Of a stretch of DNA of 7,505 nt, positions 1 through 5,918 are shown piece after piece. Source of the stretch: Lachnospiraceae bacterium (GTDB taxonomy: Bacteria > Bacillota_A > Clostridia > Lachnospirales > Lachnospiraceae); assembly GCA_017960415.1 (NCBI GenBank), contig JAGCZE010000309.1:1-7505 (forward strand), in the 5' to 3' direction. The translations under genes and the position numbers were made by a program. The first letter of the stretch is position 1, and the number at the start of each line of letters is the position of its first letter. The notes beneath the pieces are model-generated. The model did no database searches and was not told the DNA's origin. It saw nothing but the letters and a program-made list of their open reading frames with translations.

Positions 1-11
1 CAAAATAACAC

Positions 12-17
12 GGAGGA
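12..17 (+). promoter_or_regulatory. Ribosome binding site GGAGGA of the first PLP enzyme gene
   Basis: A near-consensus Shine-Dalgarno sequence lies 6 bases upstream of the ATG at 24, which fixes that start. It shows that the interrupted gene keeps a strong translation start. Confidence 0.85.
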
Positions 18-23
18 AACCAT

Positions 24-575
24 ATGATCGATCTGACCAGAAATGAACAGGCACTGCAAAAGAACATTGACAGGGCAAGGGAGAGAAACATAATAATTCC
101 CACTATTGCCCAGATGCGCGATCCGGGAAAGATCCCGGAGAAGATCCGCGAGAGCCTGAAAGATGTAGGACTCTGGGATATCAACCCTCTGAACCTTTTC
201 AGGATAACCTGGCACAATGAGCCCAAGGAGAAAGGCGGACAGTTCGGCAAGCCGAATTTCCTTGTCCTGCCGAAGGAACTGACGGGTGTTGATGCGAAGA
301 TCATCTGCCTGATCGGCAAATGGTTCCCCACCGGTTGCCACAAGGTAGGCGCATCTTTCGGATGCCTTGTACCCAGACTTGTAACGGGTCAGTTTGATGT
401 AACATATCACAAGGCCGTATGGCCTTCGACCGGTAATTACTGCCGCGGCGGAGCTTTCAATTCCAAGCTTCTGTCCTGCTATTCGATAGCGATCCTTCCT
501 GCGGAAATGAGCCGCGAGCGCTTCGAGTGGCTTTCCACCGTTGCCAGCGAGACCATTGCTACGCCCGGCTGCTAG
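24..575 (+). CDS. N-terminal part (183 aa) of the PLP-dependent enzyme, ending at the amber codon
   Basis: This is the part that would be made without readthrough. It begins at an ATG with a strong ribosome binding site. It has a basic N-terminal helix region (residues 1-30), then the PLP domain with the probable Schiff-base lysine K107 (TGCHKVGAS) and the PSTGN loop at 134-138. It stops directly after TPGC (180-183), in the middle of the catalytic domain. Fold-type II enzymes need a second set of glycine-rich residues to hold the PLP phosphate, and those lie downstream of the stop, so this fragment alone is unlikely to be active. Codon use and base composition match the downstream half, with no sign of decay. 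Confidence 0.7.
   Translation: MIDLTRNEQALQKNIDRARERNIIIPTIAQMRDPGKIPEKIRESLKDVGLWDINPLNLFRITWHNEPKEKGGQFGKPNFLVLPKELTGVDAKIICLIGKWFPTGCHKVGASFGCLVPRLVTGQFDVTYHKAVWPSTGNYCRGGAFNSKLLSCYSIAILPAEMSRERFEWLSTVASETIATPGC
573..575 (+). other. In-frame TAG codon interrupting the PLP enzyme gene
   Basis: The codons around it are GGC TGC TAG AGC AAT GTT. Protein similarity to the same family continues right through it (…TPGC-x-SNVNELFDK…). Elsewhere in the window TAG ends the YitT gene (6841-6843) and the minus-strand DUF3592-like gene (2973-2975), while TAA ends the threonine synthase, serC and serA genes. TAG is therefore an ordinary stop here, not a genome-wide reassigned codon. Confidence 0.85.
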
Positions 576-608
576 AGCAATGTTAATGAATTATTCGATA
601 AGAACTGG

Positions 609-1493
609 GTGCTGCGCACGACCATAGATGACTGCATGATCTTCAACCAGTTCGAAGAAATGGGTAATCATCTGTGGCATTATAACGTGACCGGTCCCGC
701 TATCGAGGAAGCATATAACCTGATAAAGACCGACAAGAGCCGATTCGCCGGAGCCTGCTTCACATCGGGTTCAGCCGGAACGACCGGTGCCGGGGACTAC
801 TTAAAGGATGTATTTCCGAATTCGAAGGTTGGTGTGGGCGAAGCACTCCAGTGCCCGACCCTGCTGAACAACGGCTTCGGCGGACACCGCATCGAAGGTA
901 TCGGAGACAAGCATGTACCGTGGATCCACAATGTGCGCAATACAGATGTGGTCATCGATATTGACGACGAAGACAGCCAGCAGACGCTGCGTCTGTTCAA
1001 CGAGAAGGCCGGCCGTGAGTACCTTGCGAAGGAAGCAGGTGTTGCGCCTGAGCTTGTGGAGCAGCTTGAACTGCTCGGTATCTCCGGTATCGCCAATGTT
1101 CTGTGCTGTATCAAGATGGCGAAGTACTACGAGCTGACCGAGGATGATGTGCTTGCAACTGTCTTGACCGATTCTTCGGTAATGTACGGCTCACGTATCA
1201 AGGAACTTCAGGATGCCGACGGCGAATACAGCGACAAGGTTGCCGCAGTCCGCTTCAACAAGCACATCCTTGACCAGAAGATCGACAATATGAAGGAACT
1301 GACCTACTACGACCGCAAGACGATCCACAACCTCAAGTATTACACATGGGTTGAGCAGCAGGGCAGGACCAGCGAGGAGCTCAACGCCCTCTGGTACGAT
1401 CCCGAGCATACCTGGAAGGCTGTCGAGCACCAGGCAGACGAGATCGACGCCCTGATCGACGAGTTCAACGAAAGAACCGGATTGTTGAAGTGA
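609..1493 (+). CDS. C-terminal part of the same PLP-dependent enzyme (open frame continues from 576)
   Basis: The open frame runs from directly behind the amber codon (576) to the TGA at 1491-1493. The first possible start is a GTG at 609, with no ribosome binding site in front of it, and the next ATGs (636, 660) also lack one. This makes it a severed second half rather than an independent gene. It holds FNQFEEMGNHLWHYNVTG (a conserved-looking block early in the fragment), the SGSAGT glycine loop, a GVGEALQCPTLL strand-loop, EGIGDKHVPWI, and a long helical C-terminus rich in charged residues. Reading is intact for 294 codons, which argues that the break is recent or that the product is still made. 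It is in the same frame as 24-575 with only the one stop between them. Confidence 0.65.
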   Translation: MLRTTIDDCMIFNQFEEMGNHLWHYNVTGPAIEEAYNLIKTDKSRFAGACFTSGSAGTTGAGDYLKDVFPNSKVGVGEALQCPTLLNNGFGGHRIEGIGDKHVPWIHNVRNTDVVIDIDDEDSQQTLRLFNEKAGREYLAKEAGVAPELVEQLELLGISGIANVLCCIKMAKYYELTEDDVLATVLTDSSVMYGSRIKELQDADGEYSDKVAAVRFNKHILDQKIDNMKELTYYDRKTIHNLKYYTWVEQQGRTSEELNALWYDPEHTWKAVEHQADEIDALIDEFNERTGLLK

Positions 1494-1552
1494 AACAGGA
1501 ACTCTGCGATACAAGAACTTTGCGAAACAGTAAACGTTAGAACTGATAAATG

Positions 1553-1612
1553 CCTTCCCCTTGAGGGGAAGGTGTCACGAGTTTGATTTTCAACTCGTGA
1601 CGGATGAGGTGT
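1553..1612 (+). repeat. Double-hairpin element, probably a dispersed palindromic (REP/MITE-like) repeat, ending in the RBS of the threonine synthase gene
   Basis: Two perfect hairpins stand side by side. The first is CCTTCCCC (1553-1560), a 4-base loop, and GGGGAAGG (1565-1572). The second is TCACGAGTT (1575-1583), an 8-base loop, and AACTCGTGA (1592-1600). They are followed by the tail CGGATGAGGTGT (1601-1612). No T-run follows either stem, so this is not a standard terminator. From memory, short elements with this layout (CCTTCCCC hairpin, TCACG…CGTGA hairpin, CGGATGAGG tail) are scattered between genes in gut Clostridia; one window cannot prove a repeat. An RNA control role for the next gene is an alternative. 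Confidence 0.6.
1606..1611 (+). promoter_or_regulatory. Ribosome binding site GAGGTG for threonine synthase, inside the repeat tail
   Basis: GAGGTG is the only good Shine-Dalgarno match here. It is suitably placed for the ATG at 1616 and lies inside the longer open frame that begins at the ATG at 1604. It therefore decides the start in favour of 1616. It also places the RBS 5 bases after the second hairpin, so the hairpin could affect ribosome access. Confidence 0.6.
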
Positions 1613-1615
1613 ATT

Positions 1616-2845
1616 ATGAACTACATGACAAGTGCGGTCTGCGTAAAATGCGGACATGAACAGGCTGCGGATCCAAATACGACCACGTGCTCGAAGTGCG
1701 GTGGAATACTGGACATAAAATACGATTATAAGAAGATCAGAACGGCGCTTACGCCGCAGCAGCTGAAGGAACGCCGTGACCGGACCATGTGGCGTTATAT
1801 GGAATTCCTGCCTGTGGAACCCGAAACGGTAGAACATGTCAACAAGCTCAGAGTAGGCTGTTCACCGCTTTATAAGGTTGACAGGCTTGCAGAGAAGCTT
1901 GGCATAAAAGAACTCTATGTAAAGGACGACGGGATCAATCCCAGCGCATCCTTGAAAGACAGGGCGTCGGCAATGGCAGTTATGAAAGCTGCGGAAGCCG
2001 GAAACAATATCATCGCATGTTCATCAACAGGCAATGCGGCATCTTCACTTGCGGGCAATGCCGCCGCGGCAGGCTTTAAGACCTATATTTTCGTACCTGA
2101 GCGTGCGCCGAAGGGCAAGGTGGCCCAGCTCATGATCTTCGGGGCCAATGTTATCAGCGTGCAGGGCAATTATGAGGATACCTTCAGGCTCTCGGCCGAA
2201 GCCATCGACCGTTTCGGGTGGTACAACCGAAATGCCGCGATCAATCCCTATCTGATGGAAGGCAAGAAGACTGTCGCCCTTGAAATTGCCGAACAGCTTG
2301 ATTTTAAGATGCCGGATTATATTGCCATATCGGTGGGTGACGGCTGCACGATCGGAGGCCTCTGGAAAGGACTGAAGGACCTTTACGAGACCGGCTTTAT
2401 CGACAGACTGCCCCGGATCATCAGTGTACAGTCTACAGGCTGCTATCCTATCAATCGCGCCGTTATGGAAAACAAGCCTCTTGAGCCGATGGAAGAGAAC
2501 ACGATCGCGGACAGCATCGCAGTCGGAGTTCCGCGAAATCCCGACAAGGCAATGAACGCGATCCGCGAATCCAAGGGCATCTGCGTCAATGTGACCGATG
2601 AGGAGATCCTTGAAGCCATGAAGCTGCTGGGCTCTTACGGTATCTTCGGCGAACCCGCCGGAGTTACCGGAACCGCAGGCTTAAAGAAAGCTGTTGAAGA
2701 AGGCCTGATCCCGAAGGATTCAACCGTAGTCTCGGTAGTCACCGGCAATGGCCTGAAAGACACGGTCAATGCGATCAACGCCGCAGGCGAGCCGGTAAAA
2801 CTTGCACCCGATATCAACGAATTTACAAAGGCATTCGGTTTGTAA
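1616..2845 (+). CDS. thrC: Threonine synthase (zinc-ribbon N-terminus, PLP-dependent)
   Basis: Threonine synthase converts O-phospho-L-homoserine and water to L-threonine and phosphate in the cytoplasm, the last step of threonine synthesis. The 409-residue product starts with a zinc-ribbon (Cys9, Cys12, Cys25, Cys28). The fold-type II PLP domain then shows NPSASLKDR with Schiff-base lysine K114, CSSTGNAASS (135-144), a glycine loop GDGCTIGG (241-248) and VTGNGLKD (375-382). Length fits the ~400-aa bacterial class. The frame is open from an ATG at 1604, but that codon lies in the repeat tail and would overlap the Shine-Dalgarno sequence, so 1616 is preferred; 1625 is a third option. The preceding PLP gene ends 122 bases upstream with no terminator between, so cotranscription is possible; a strong terminator follows. 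Related PLP enzymes share this fold, so the exact substrate is inferred from SLKDR plus the zinc ribbon. Confidence 0.85.
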   Translation: MNYMTSAVCVKCGHEQAADPNTTTCSKCGGILDIKYDYKKIRTALTPQQLKERRDRTMWRYMEFLPVEPETVEHVNKLRVGCSPLYKVDRLAEKLGIKELYVKDDGINPSASLKDRASAMAVMKAAEAGNNIIACSSTGNAASSLAGNAAAAGFKTYIFVPERAPKGKVAQLMIFGANVISVQGNYEDTFRLSAEAIDRFGWYNRNAAINPYLMEGKKTVALEIAEQLDFKMPDYIAISVGDGCTIGGLWKGLKDLYETGFIDRLPRIISVQSTGCYPINRAVMENKPLEPMEENTIADSIAVGVPRNPDKAMNAIRESKGICVNVTDEEILEAMKLLGSYGIFGEPAGVTGTAGLKKAVEEGLIPKDSTVVSVVTGNGLKDTVNAINAAGEPVKLAPDINEFTKAFGL

Positions 2846-2875
2846 AAACAGGATGATTCAAACTTGATCCAATAA

Positions 2876-2913
2876 AAAACCGCCTCACACCAAATCGCGG
2901 ATGAGGCGGTTTT
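2876..2913. terminator. Bidirectional intrinsic terminator between threonine synthase and the DUF3592-like gene
   Basis: A perfect 12-bp stem, AAAACCGCCTCA (2876-2887) and TGAGGCGGTTTT (2902-2913), encloses a 14-base loop. The T-run on the plus strand and the A-run at 2874-2879 (T-run on the minus strand) let it end both converging transcripts. It lies 30 bases past the threonine synthase stop and 59 bases past the minus-strand gene stop. Confidence 0.9.
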
Positions 2914-2972
2914 CTGTTTGCGGGAAACTGCGCGAACAATCTTAATGCAAGGGTTTAAACTGTGGATCGAGC

Positions 2973-3287
2973 CTATTTTGCGAGTACGGTATGCTTCGGA
3001 TCATTGGGCAGATATTTGATCCGCACGGTATCGCCGGGCTCAAGTCCTTCAGGTTCGTCCCAAAGTCTTGCTGCCTCAACCCCGGTGCCGTCCTGCATAG
3101 TGTATTTTACATGGTAAATGGGATGAACGGTTTGATTGCCGTCGTCATCAGACTCATAGGTTTTTTGGACATCGGTAATGACAGCATCAGCCTCAATACC
3201 GTTTTTCTTTATGTTGAGGTTGCGTCTCATGATATAAAAGAAAAATCCGAATACTCCAACGATTAAAATCAATACAATGATCTCCAT
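2973..3287 (-). CDS. Small DUF3592-like membrane-anchored protein
   Basis: The 104-residue protein has one N-terminal hydrophobic segment (about residues 3-20, IIVLILIVGVFGFFFYIM) followed by the basic RRNLNIKK stretch, so the rest is probably cytoplasmic. Residues 30-104 look like a small beta-rich domain (GIEADAVITDVQKTY… HPIYHVKYTMQDG… LEPGDTVRIKYLPNDP), the pattern of DUF3592 proteins, whose function is unknown. A GGGAG Shine-Dalgarno sequence at about 3298-3302 supports the ATG at 3287. The stop is TAG (complement of 2973-2975). It is transcribed towards threonine synthase, shares its terminator, and is divergent from serC. An extended -10 promoter candidate lies at 3351-3359 on the same strand. 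No link to serine synthesis is evident. Confidence 0.75.
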   Translation of the reverse strand: MEIIVLILIVGVFGFFFYIMRRNLNIKKNGIEADAVITDVQKTYESDDDGNQTVHPIYHVKYTMQDGTGVEAARLWDEPEGLEPGDTVRIKYLPNDPKHTVLAK

Positions 3288-3340
3288 AATACGATTCTCC
3301 CTTCGAAATTAGCATATCACCATCGGTTTATACTGAGTCA

Positions 3341-3406
3341 CTACGCTTCCATTATATCACAGGCAGAGTACAATTGATACCATTGAAAATAATATCGTTG
3401 ATTCAT
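3341..3406 (-). CDS. Possible 21-aa leader or small protein, rich in aromatic residues
   Basis: On the minus strand, GAGGTG (3415-3420) sits 8 bases before an ATG (3404-3406). This opens a 21-codon frame, MNQRYYFQWYQLY… ending in TAG (3341-3343), 53 bases upstream of the DUF3592-like gene. The start signal is better than that of many real genes, and six of the 13 first residues are Tyr, Phe or Trp. There is no run of one amino acid that would suggest an attenuation leader. The TGATATAAT promoter candidate lies inside it. It may be chance in AT-rich DNA. Confidence 0.25.
   Translation of the reverse strand: MNQRYYFQWYQLYSACDIMEA
3351..3359 (-). promoter_or_regulatory. Extended -10 promoter candidate for the DUF3592-like gene
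   Basis: On the minus strand the sequence reads TGATATAAT, a consensus -10 (TATAAT) with the extended TGn motif. No good -35 is seen at 17 bases, as expected of extended -10 promoters. It would give a 5' leader of roughly 55-60 bases before the ATG at 3287. It overlaps a possible 21-codon ORF (3341-3406), so at most one of the two readings may be meaningful. Confidence 0.5.
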
Positions 3407-3503
3407 GATGAAATCACCTCTTTTTTTGGTAAAAATTCACAAAAACTAAAAAATCTGAATGCTGCCATTTAAAAATTTAGGTTTATTTTGATAATAAAAC
3501 CAC

Positions 3504-3532
3504 TTGATAAGTGAAAAAATTTGCGATAGAAT
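3504..3532 (+). promoter_or_regulatory. Sigma-70-type promoter of the serC-serA operon
   Basis: A -35 TTGATA (3504-3509), 17-base spacer and -10 TAGAAT (3527-3532) form a near-consensus housekeeping promoter. Transcription should start near 3539, giving a leader of about 34 bases before the serC ATG at 3573. The -35 lies in a perfect inverted repeat CACTT-GAT-AAGTG (3501-3513), which might be an operator. Confidence 0.75.
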
Positions 3533-3553
3533 AAGGGCATACTTTATCGAGTT

Positions 3554-3561
3554 AAAGGAGG
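3554..3561 (+). promoter_or_regulatory. Ribosome binding site AAAGGAGG of serC
   Basis: This full-consensus Shine-Dalgarno sequence is 11 bases before the ATG at 3573. It settles the start: the frame is open back to a TTG at 3504, but that codon is part of the -35 element and has no ribosome binding site. Confidence 0.9.
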
Positions 3562-3572
3562 AAAGAATTAAA

Positions 3573-4655
3573 ATGGCAAGAGTTTTTAACTTCTCAGCGG
3601 GTCCGGCTATGATGCCACTTCCCGTACTTGAAGAGATCCAGGCGGAGCTGATCGATTACAAGGGCAGCGGAATGAGCGTAATGGAGATGTCCCATCGATC
3701 TAAGGTTTACCAGCAGATCATTGACGAAGCCGAGGCGGATATTCGTGAACTGATGGGAATCCCGGACAACTACAAGGTTCTCTTTGTACAGGGCGGAGCT
3801 ACGCTGGAATTTGCGATGATACCCATGAATCTGCGCAAGAACGGCGTATTTGATTATATAGTAACCGGAACCTGGTCCAAGAAAGCAGCTTCCGAAGCCA
3901 AGAAATACGGCAAGGTAAATATCATTGCATCAAGTGAAGACAGAAACTACAGCTATATTCCCGATGTTTCCGACCTTCCCATAGATGATGACGCAGATTA
4001 TGTATATATATGCGAAAATGAAACCATTCACGGAACCACCTACAAGGAACTTCCCAACACAAAGGGCAAGATCCTCGTAGCCGACCAGAGCTCCATGTTC
4101 CTTTCGAAGCCTGTTGATGTCAGCAAATACGGCATCATCTACGGCGGCGTACAGAAGAATGTAGGACCTGCAGGCCTTGCGATCGTTATTATCCGTGAAG
4201 ATCTGATCAATCCCGAACTTGACAAGAGCGTTCCGACATACTGCAGCTTTGCTACACATTCGGAGAACGGCTCGATGTACAATACCCCCAACTGCTGGGC
4301 TATCTACTGCTGCGGCAAGGTATTCAAGTACTTAAAGAAGCTTGGCGGACTTGAGGCAATGGATAAGATCAACCGCGAGAAGGCAGCTCTTCTTTACGAT
4401 TTCCTTGATAACAGCAAGATGTTTAGGGGTACCGTTGACAAGGAATACAGGTCGCTTATGAACGTTCCTTTTGTTACCGACAATGCAGATCTGGATGCAG
4501 CCGTTGTTGCGGCTACCAAGGCAGCAGGCTTCGACAATCTTAAAGGCCACAGGAGCGTGGGCGGTCTGCGCGCTTCCATTTACAACGCAATGCCGAAGGA
4601 AGGCGTTCAGGCGCTCGTTGATTTCCTGAAAAAATACGAGGAGGAGCATAAATAA
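3573..4655 (+). CDS. serC: Phosphoserine aminotransferase
   Basis: SerC is a cytoplasmic fold-type I PLP aminotransferase. It transfers an amino group from glutamate to 3-phosphohydroxypyruvate, giving phosphoserine and 2-oxoglutarate; it can also act in the PLP (vitamin B6) pathway in some bacteria. The 360-residue product matches the family length. It opens with the typical FNFSAGPA (5-12), has MEMSHRS (38-44), the cofactor loop QGGATLEF (73-80), VADQSS (169-174) with the ring-binding Asp171, the PLP lysine K195 in GGVQKNVGPAG, and the C-terminal GHRSVGGLRASIYNA (325-339). From 3573 the protein starts MARVFNFSAGP, as SerC proteins do. It is the first gene of an operon with serA: its TAA stop overlaps the serA ATG by one base, which suggests translational coupling and balanced amounts of the two enzymes. 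Confidence 0.95.
   Translation: MARVFNFSAGPAMMPLPVLEEIQAELIDYKGSGMSVMEMSHRSKVYQQIIDEAEADIRELMGIPDNYKVLFVQGGATLEFAMIPMNLRKNGVFDYIVTGTWSKKAASEAKKYGKVNIIASSEDRNYSYIPDVSDLPIDDDADYVYICENETIHGTTYKELPNTKGKILVADQSSMFLSKPVDVSKYGIIYGGVQKNVGPAGLAIVIIREDLINPELDKSVPTYCSFATHSENGSMYNTPNCWAIYCCGKVFKYLKKLGGLEAMDKINREKAALLYDFLDNSKMFRGTVDKEYRSLMNVPFVTDNADLDAAVVAATKAAGFDNLKGHRSVGGLRASIYNAMPKEGVQALVDFLKKYEEEHK
4639..4647 (+). promoter_or_regulatory. Ribosome binding site of serA within the end of serC
   Basis: GAGGAGGAG, coding for the EEE near the SerC C-terminus, is a good Shine-Dalgarno sequence 7 bases before the serA ATG at 4655. Together with the TAATG stop-start overlap it indicates coupled translation. 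Confidence 0.75.
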
Positions 4656-5836
4656 TGTTTAAATACGGTTGCTTAAATCCTATTTCAGCTGTAGGTACCG
4701 ACAATTTTACAGACAATTACGTAAAGACCGAAGATATAAATGATGCGGAAGGTATACTGGTACGTTCGGCAGTCATGCATGAGATGGAATTCTCCGACAA
4801 GCTTCTGTGCGTAGCACGTGCAGGTGCCGGTGTCAACAATATTCCGCTTGATAAGCTGGCTCAGAAGGGTGTTGTAGTGTTCAATACCCCCGGTGCCAAT
4901 GCCAACGGCGTTAAAGAGCTCGTTATCTGCGGTATGCTGCTTGCAAGCCGTGACGTTATCGGCGGTATCGATTTTGTACAGGGCATCAAGGACGACGAGA
5001 ATGTTGCCAAGCTCGTAGAAAAAGGCAAGGGCAAGTTCGCAGGAACCGAGATCAGAGGCAAGAAGCTCGGTATCATCGGACTCGGCGCCATCGGCGGACC
5101 GCTTGCCAATGCCGCAAAGCACCTCGGAATGGATGTTTACGGATGCGATCCTTACATTTCGATAGATGCCGCATGGAATCTGTCCAGGGATATCCATCAT
5201 GTAAAGACCAGAGAAGAGATATTTAAGAACTGCGATTATATTTCGGTACATGTTCCGCTTATCGAGAGCGATGATCCCGATGTAAACACCAAGAAGATGA
5301 TCAACAAGGAAACGATCTCGATGATGAAGGACGGCGTTATCATCCTGAACTTCGCAAGAGATGCCCTTGTAGACGACGAGGCACTTGAAGAGGCACTTGC
5401 AAGCGGCAAGGTAAGAAAGTACGTTACCGATTTCCCGAATGCAAAGACCGCCGGAATGAACGGTGTTATCGCTATCCCTCATCTGGGCGCTTCCACCGAG
5501 GAGTCCGAGGATAACTGTGCAAAGATGGCTGTCAGTGAGATGATGGATTATCTTGAGAACGGTAACATCAAGAACAGCGTGAACTATCCCGCAGTTGATA
5601 TGGGTATTTGCACACACAAGGGCAGGATCGCGATCTTCCACAAGAACGTTGCGAACATGATCACCCAGTTTACCGCTGCTTTCGGTGATGCGGGCATCAA
5701 CATTTCCGACCTGATGAACAAGTCAAAGGGCGAGGTTGCCTACACCATGTTTGACACCGACGAAGCCGCTACCGATGCGATCGTTGCAAAGCTTCAGGGC
5801 ATCGACGGAGTATTCAGGGTAAGAGTTGTAAAATAA
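4655..5836 (+). CDS. serA: D-3-phosphoglycerate dehydrogenase, short ACT-domain type
   Basis: SerA oxidises 3-phosphoglycerate to 3-phosphohydroxypyruvate with NAD+, the committed step of serine synthesis; its product is the substrate of SerC. The 393-residue protein has an N-terminal substrate lobe (ARAGAGVNNIP, 54-64), a Rossmann fold with GLGAIG (142-147) and the NAD-ribose acid D165 in GCDPY, then NFARDALVD (232-240) with the catalytic Arg235, and PHLGAS (275-280) with the catalytic His276. A C-terminal ACT domain (about 323-393, GRIAIFHKNVANMITQFT…) suggests feedback control by serine. There is no extra ASB domain, so it is one of the shorter forms. The usual catalytic Glu appears to be Ala263 (TDFPNAK where other SerA proteins have DVFPTEP), as far as an alignment by eye shows. 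It is coupled to serC and followed by a terminator. Confidence 0.93.
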   Translation: MFKYGCLNPISAVGTDNFTDNYVKTEDINDAEGILVRSAVMHEMEFSDKLLCVARAGAGVNNIPLDKLAQKGVVVFNTPGANANGVKELVICGMLLASRDVIGGIDFVQGIKDDENVAKLVEKGKGKFAGTEIRGKKLGIIGLGAIGGPLANAAKHLGMDVYGCDPYISIDAAWNLSRDIHHVKTREEIFKNCDYISVHVPLIESDDPDVNTKKMINKETISMMKDGVIILNFARDALVDDEALEEALASGKVRKYVTDFPNAKTAGMNGVIAIPHLGASTEESEDNCAKMAVSEMMDYLENGNIKNSVNYPAVDMGICTHKGRIAIFHKNVANMITQFTAAFGDAGINISDLMNKSKGEVAYTMFDTDEAATDAIVAKLQGIDGVFRVRVVK

Positions 5837-5860
5837 AACAAATATGAGCGTTGATTATCG

Positions 5861-5888
5861 GGCTGTCGCATTGCGGCAGCCTGTTTTT
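5861..5888 (+). terminator. Intrinsic terminator of the serC-serA operon
   Basis: A 9-bp stem, GGCTGTCGC (5861-5869) and GCGGCAGCC (5873-5881) with one G-U pair, has a 3-base loop and is followed by TGTTTTT. It lies 24 bases after the serA stop. Confidence 0.9.
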
Positions 5889-5918
5889 ATAATGAAATGA
5901 AACCTGTTGCGGGCAATA

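Larger units (their letters stand above)
24..1493 (+). pseudogene. Fold-type II PLP-dependent enzyme (beta-subunit-like, cysteine/threonine synthase superfamily), interrupted by an in-frame amber codon
   Basis: Read in one frame, this is a single gene of 490 codons: sense codons 1-183, TAG at codon 184, then 305 more sense codons and a TGA stop. All parts of a fold-type II PLP enzyme are present in the right order: lysine in a TGCHKVGAS context (K107), a PSTGN substrate loop (134-138), and after the TAG a SGSAGT phosphate-binding-like glycine loop (248-253) and an EGIGD motif (291-295). The frame is the same before and after the TAG, and no indel is needed. From memory of the family, the segment across the break reads like TPGC-E-SNVKE, so a GAG to TAG change of one base would explain it. 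Whether it is a true pseudogene, a readthrough gene or a sequencing error cannot be settled here. The substrate is unknown; carbon-sulfur or amino-acid lyase or synthase chemistry is only inferred from the superfamily. Confidence 0.75.
3288..3503. other. AT-rich divergent spacer between the DUF3592-like gene and serC
   Basis: This stretch holds the minus-strand leader with its extended -10, a possible 21-codon ORF, and an A/T-rich block (about 3420-3500) directly upstream of the serC -35 that may act as an UP element. TTGATAA occurs twice, at 3488-3494 and 3504-3510, 16 bases apart. No RNA gene, riboswitch fold or terminator is recognised. Confidence 0.5.

Noticed and set aside
573..575. Whole-genome TAG reassignment to explain the amber codon
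   Set aside because: TAG ends both the YitT gene, directly after the family's usual C-terminus, and the DUF3592-like gene, so it is a working stop.
1553..1600. Hairpins before thrC as intrinsic terminators
   Set aside because: Neither stem is followed by a T-run; sequence goes directly into a second hairpin and then the RBS.
1604..1615. Threonine synthase start at the ATG at 1604
   Set aside because: This ATG lies in the repeat tail and has no upstream Shine-Dalgarno sequence, while GAGGTG inside the extension is correctly spaced for 1616.
1340..1837. 165-codon minus-strand frame spanning the PLP enzyme end, the hairpins and the thrC start
   Set aside because: It runs through two real genes and the hairpin element, has no RBS and resembles nothing known; it is a shadow frame.
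3504..3572. N-terminal extension of SerC from a TTG at 3504
   Set aside because: The TTG is part of the -35 element, there is no RBS in front of it, and SerC proteins start at MxxVFNFSAGP, which matches the ATG at 3573 with a consensus RBS.
4685..5641. Long open frame (318 codons) on the minus strand opposite serA
   Set aside because: It is fully antisense to a clearly functional SerA, shows no recognisable domain, and is explained by the codon bias of serA. Other minus-strand frames opposite the PLP enzyme, thrC, serC and YitT genes are rejected for the same reason.
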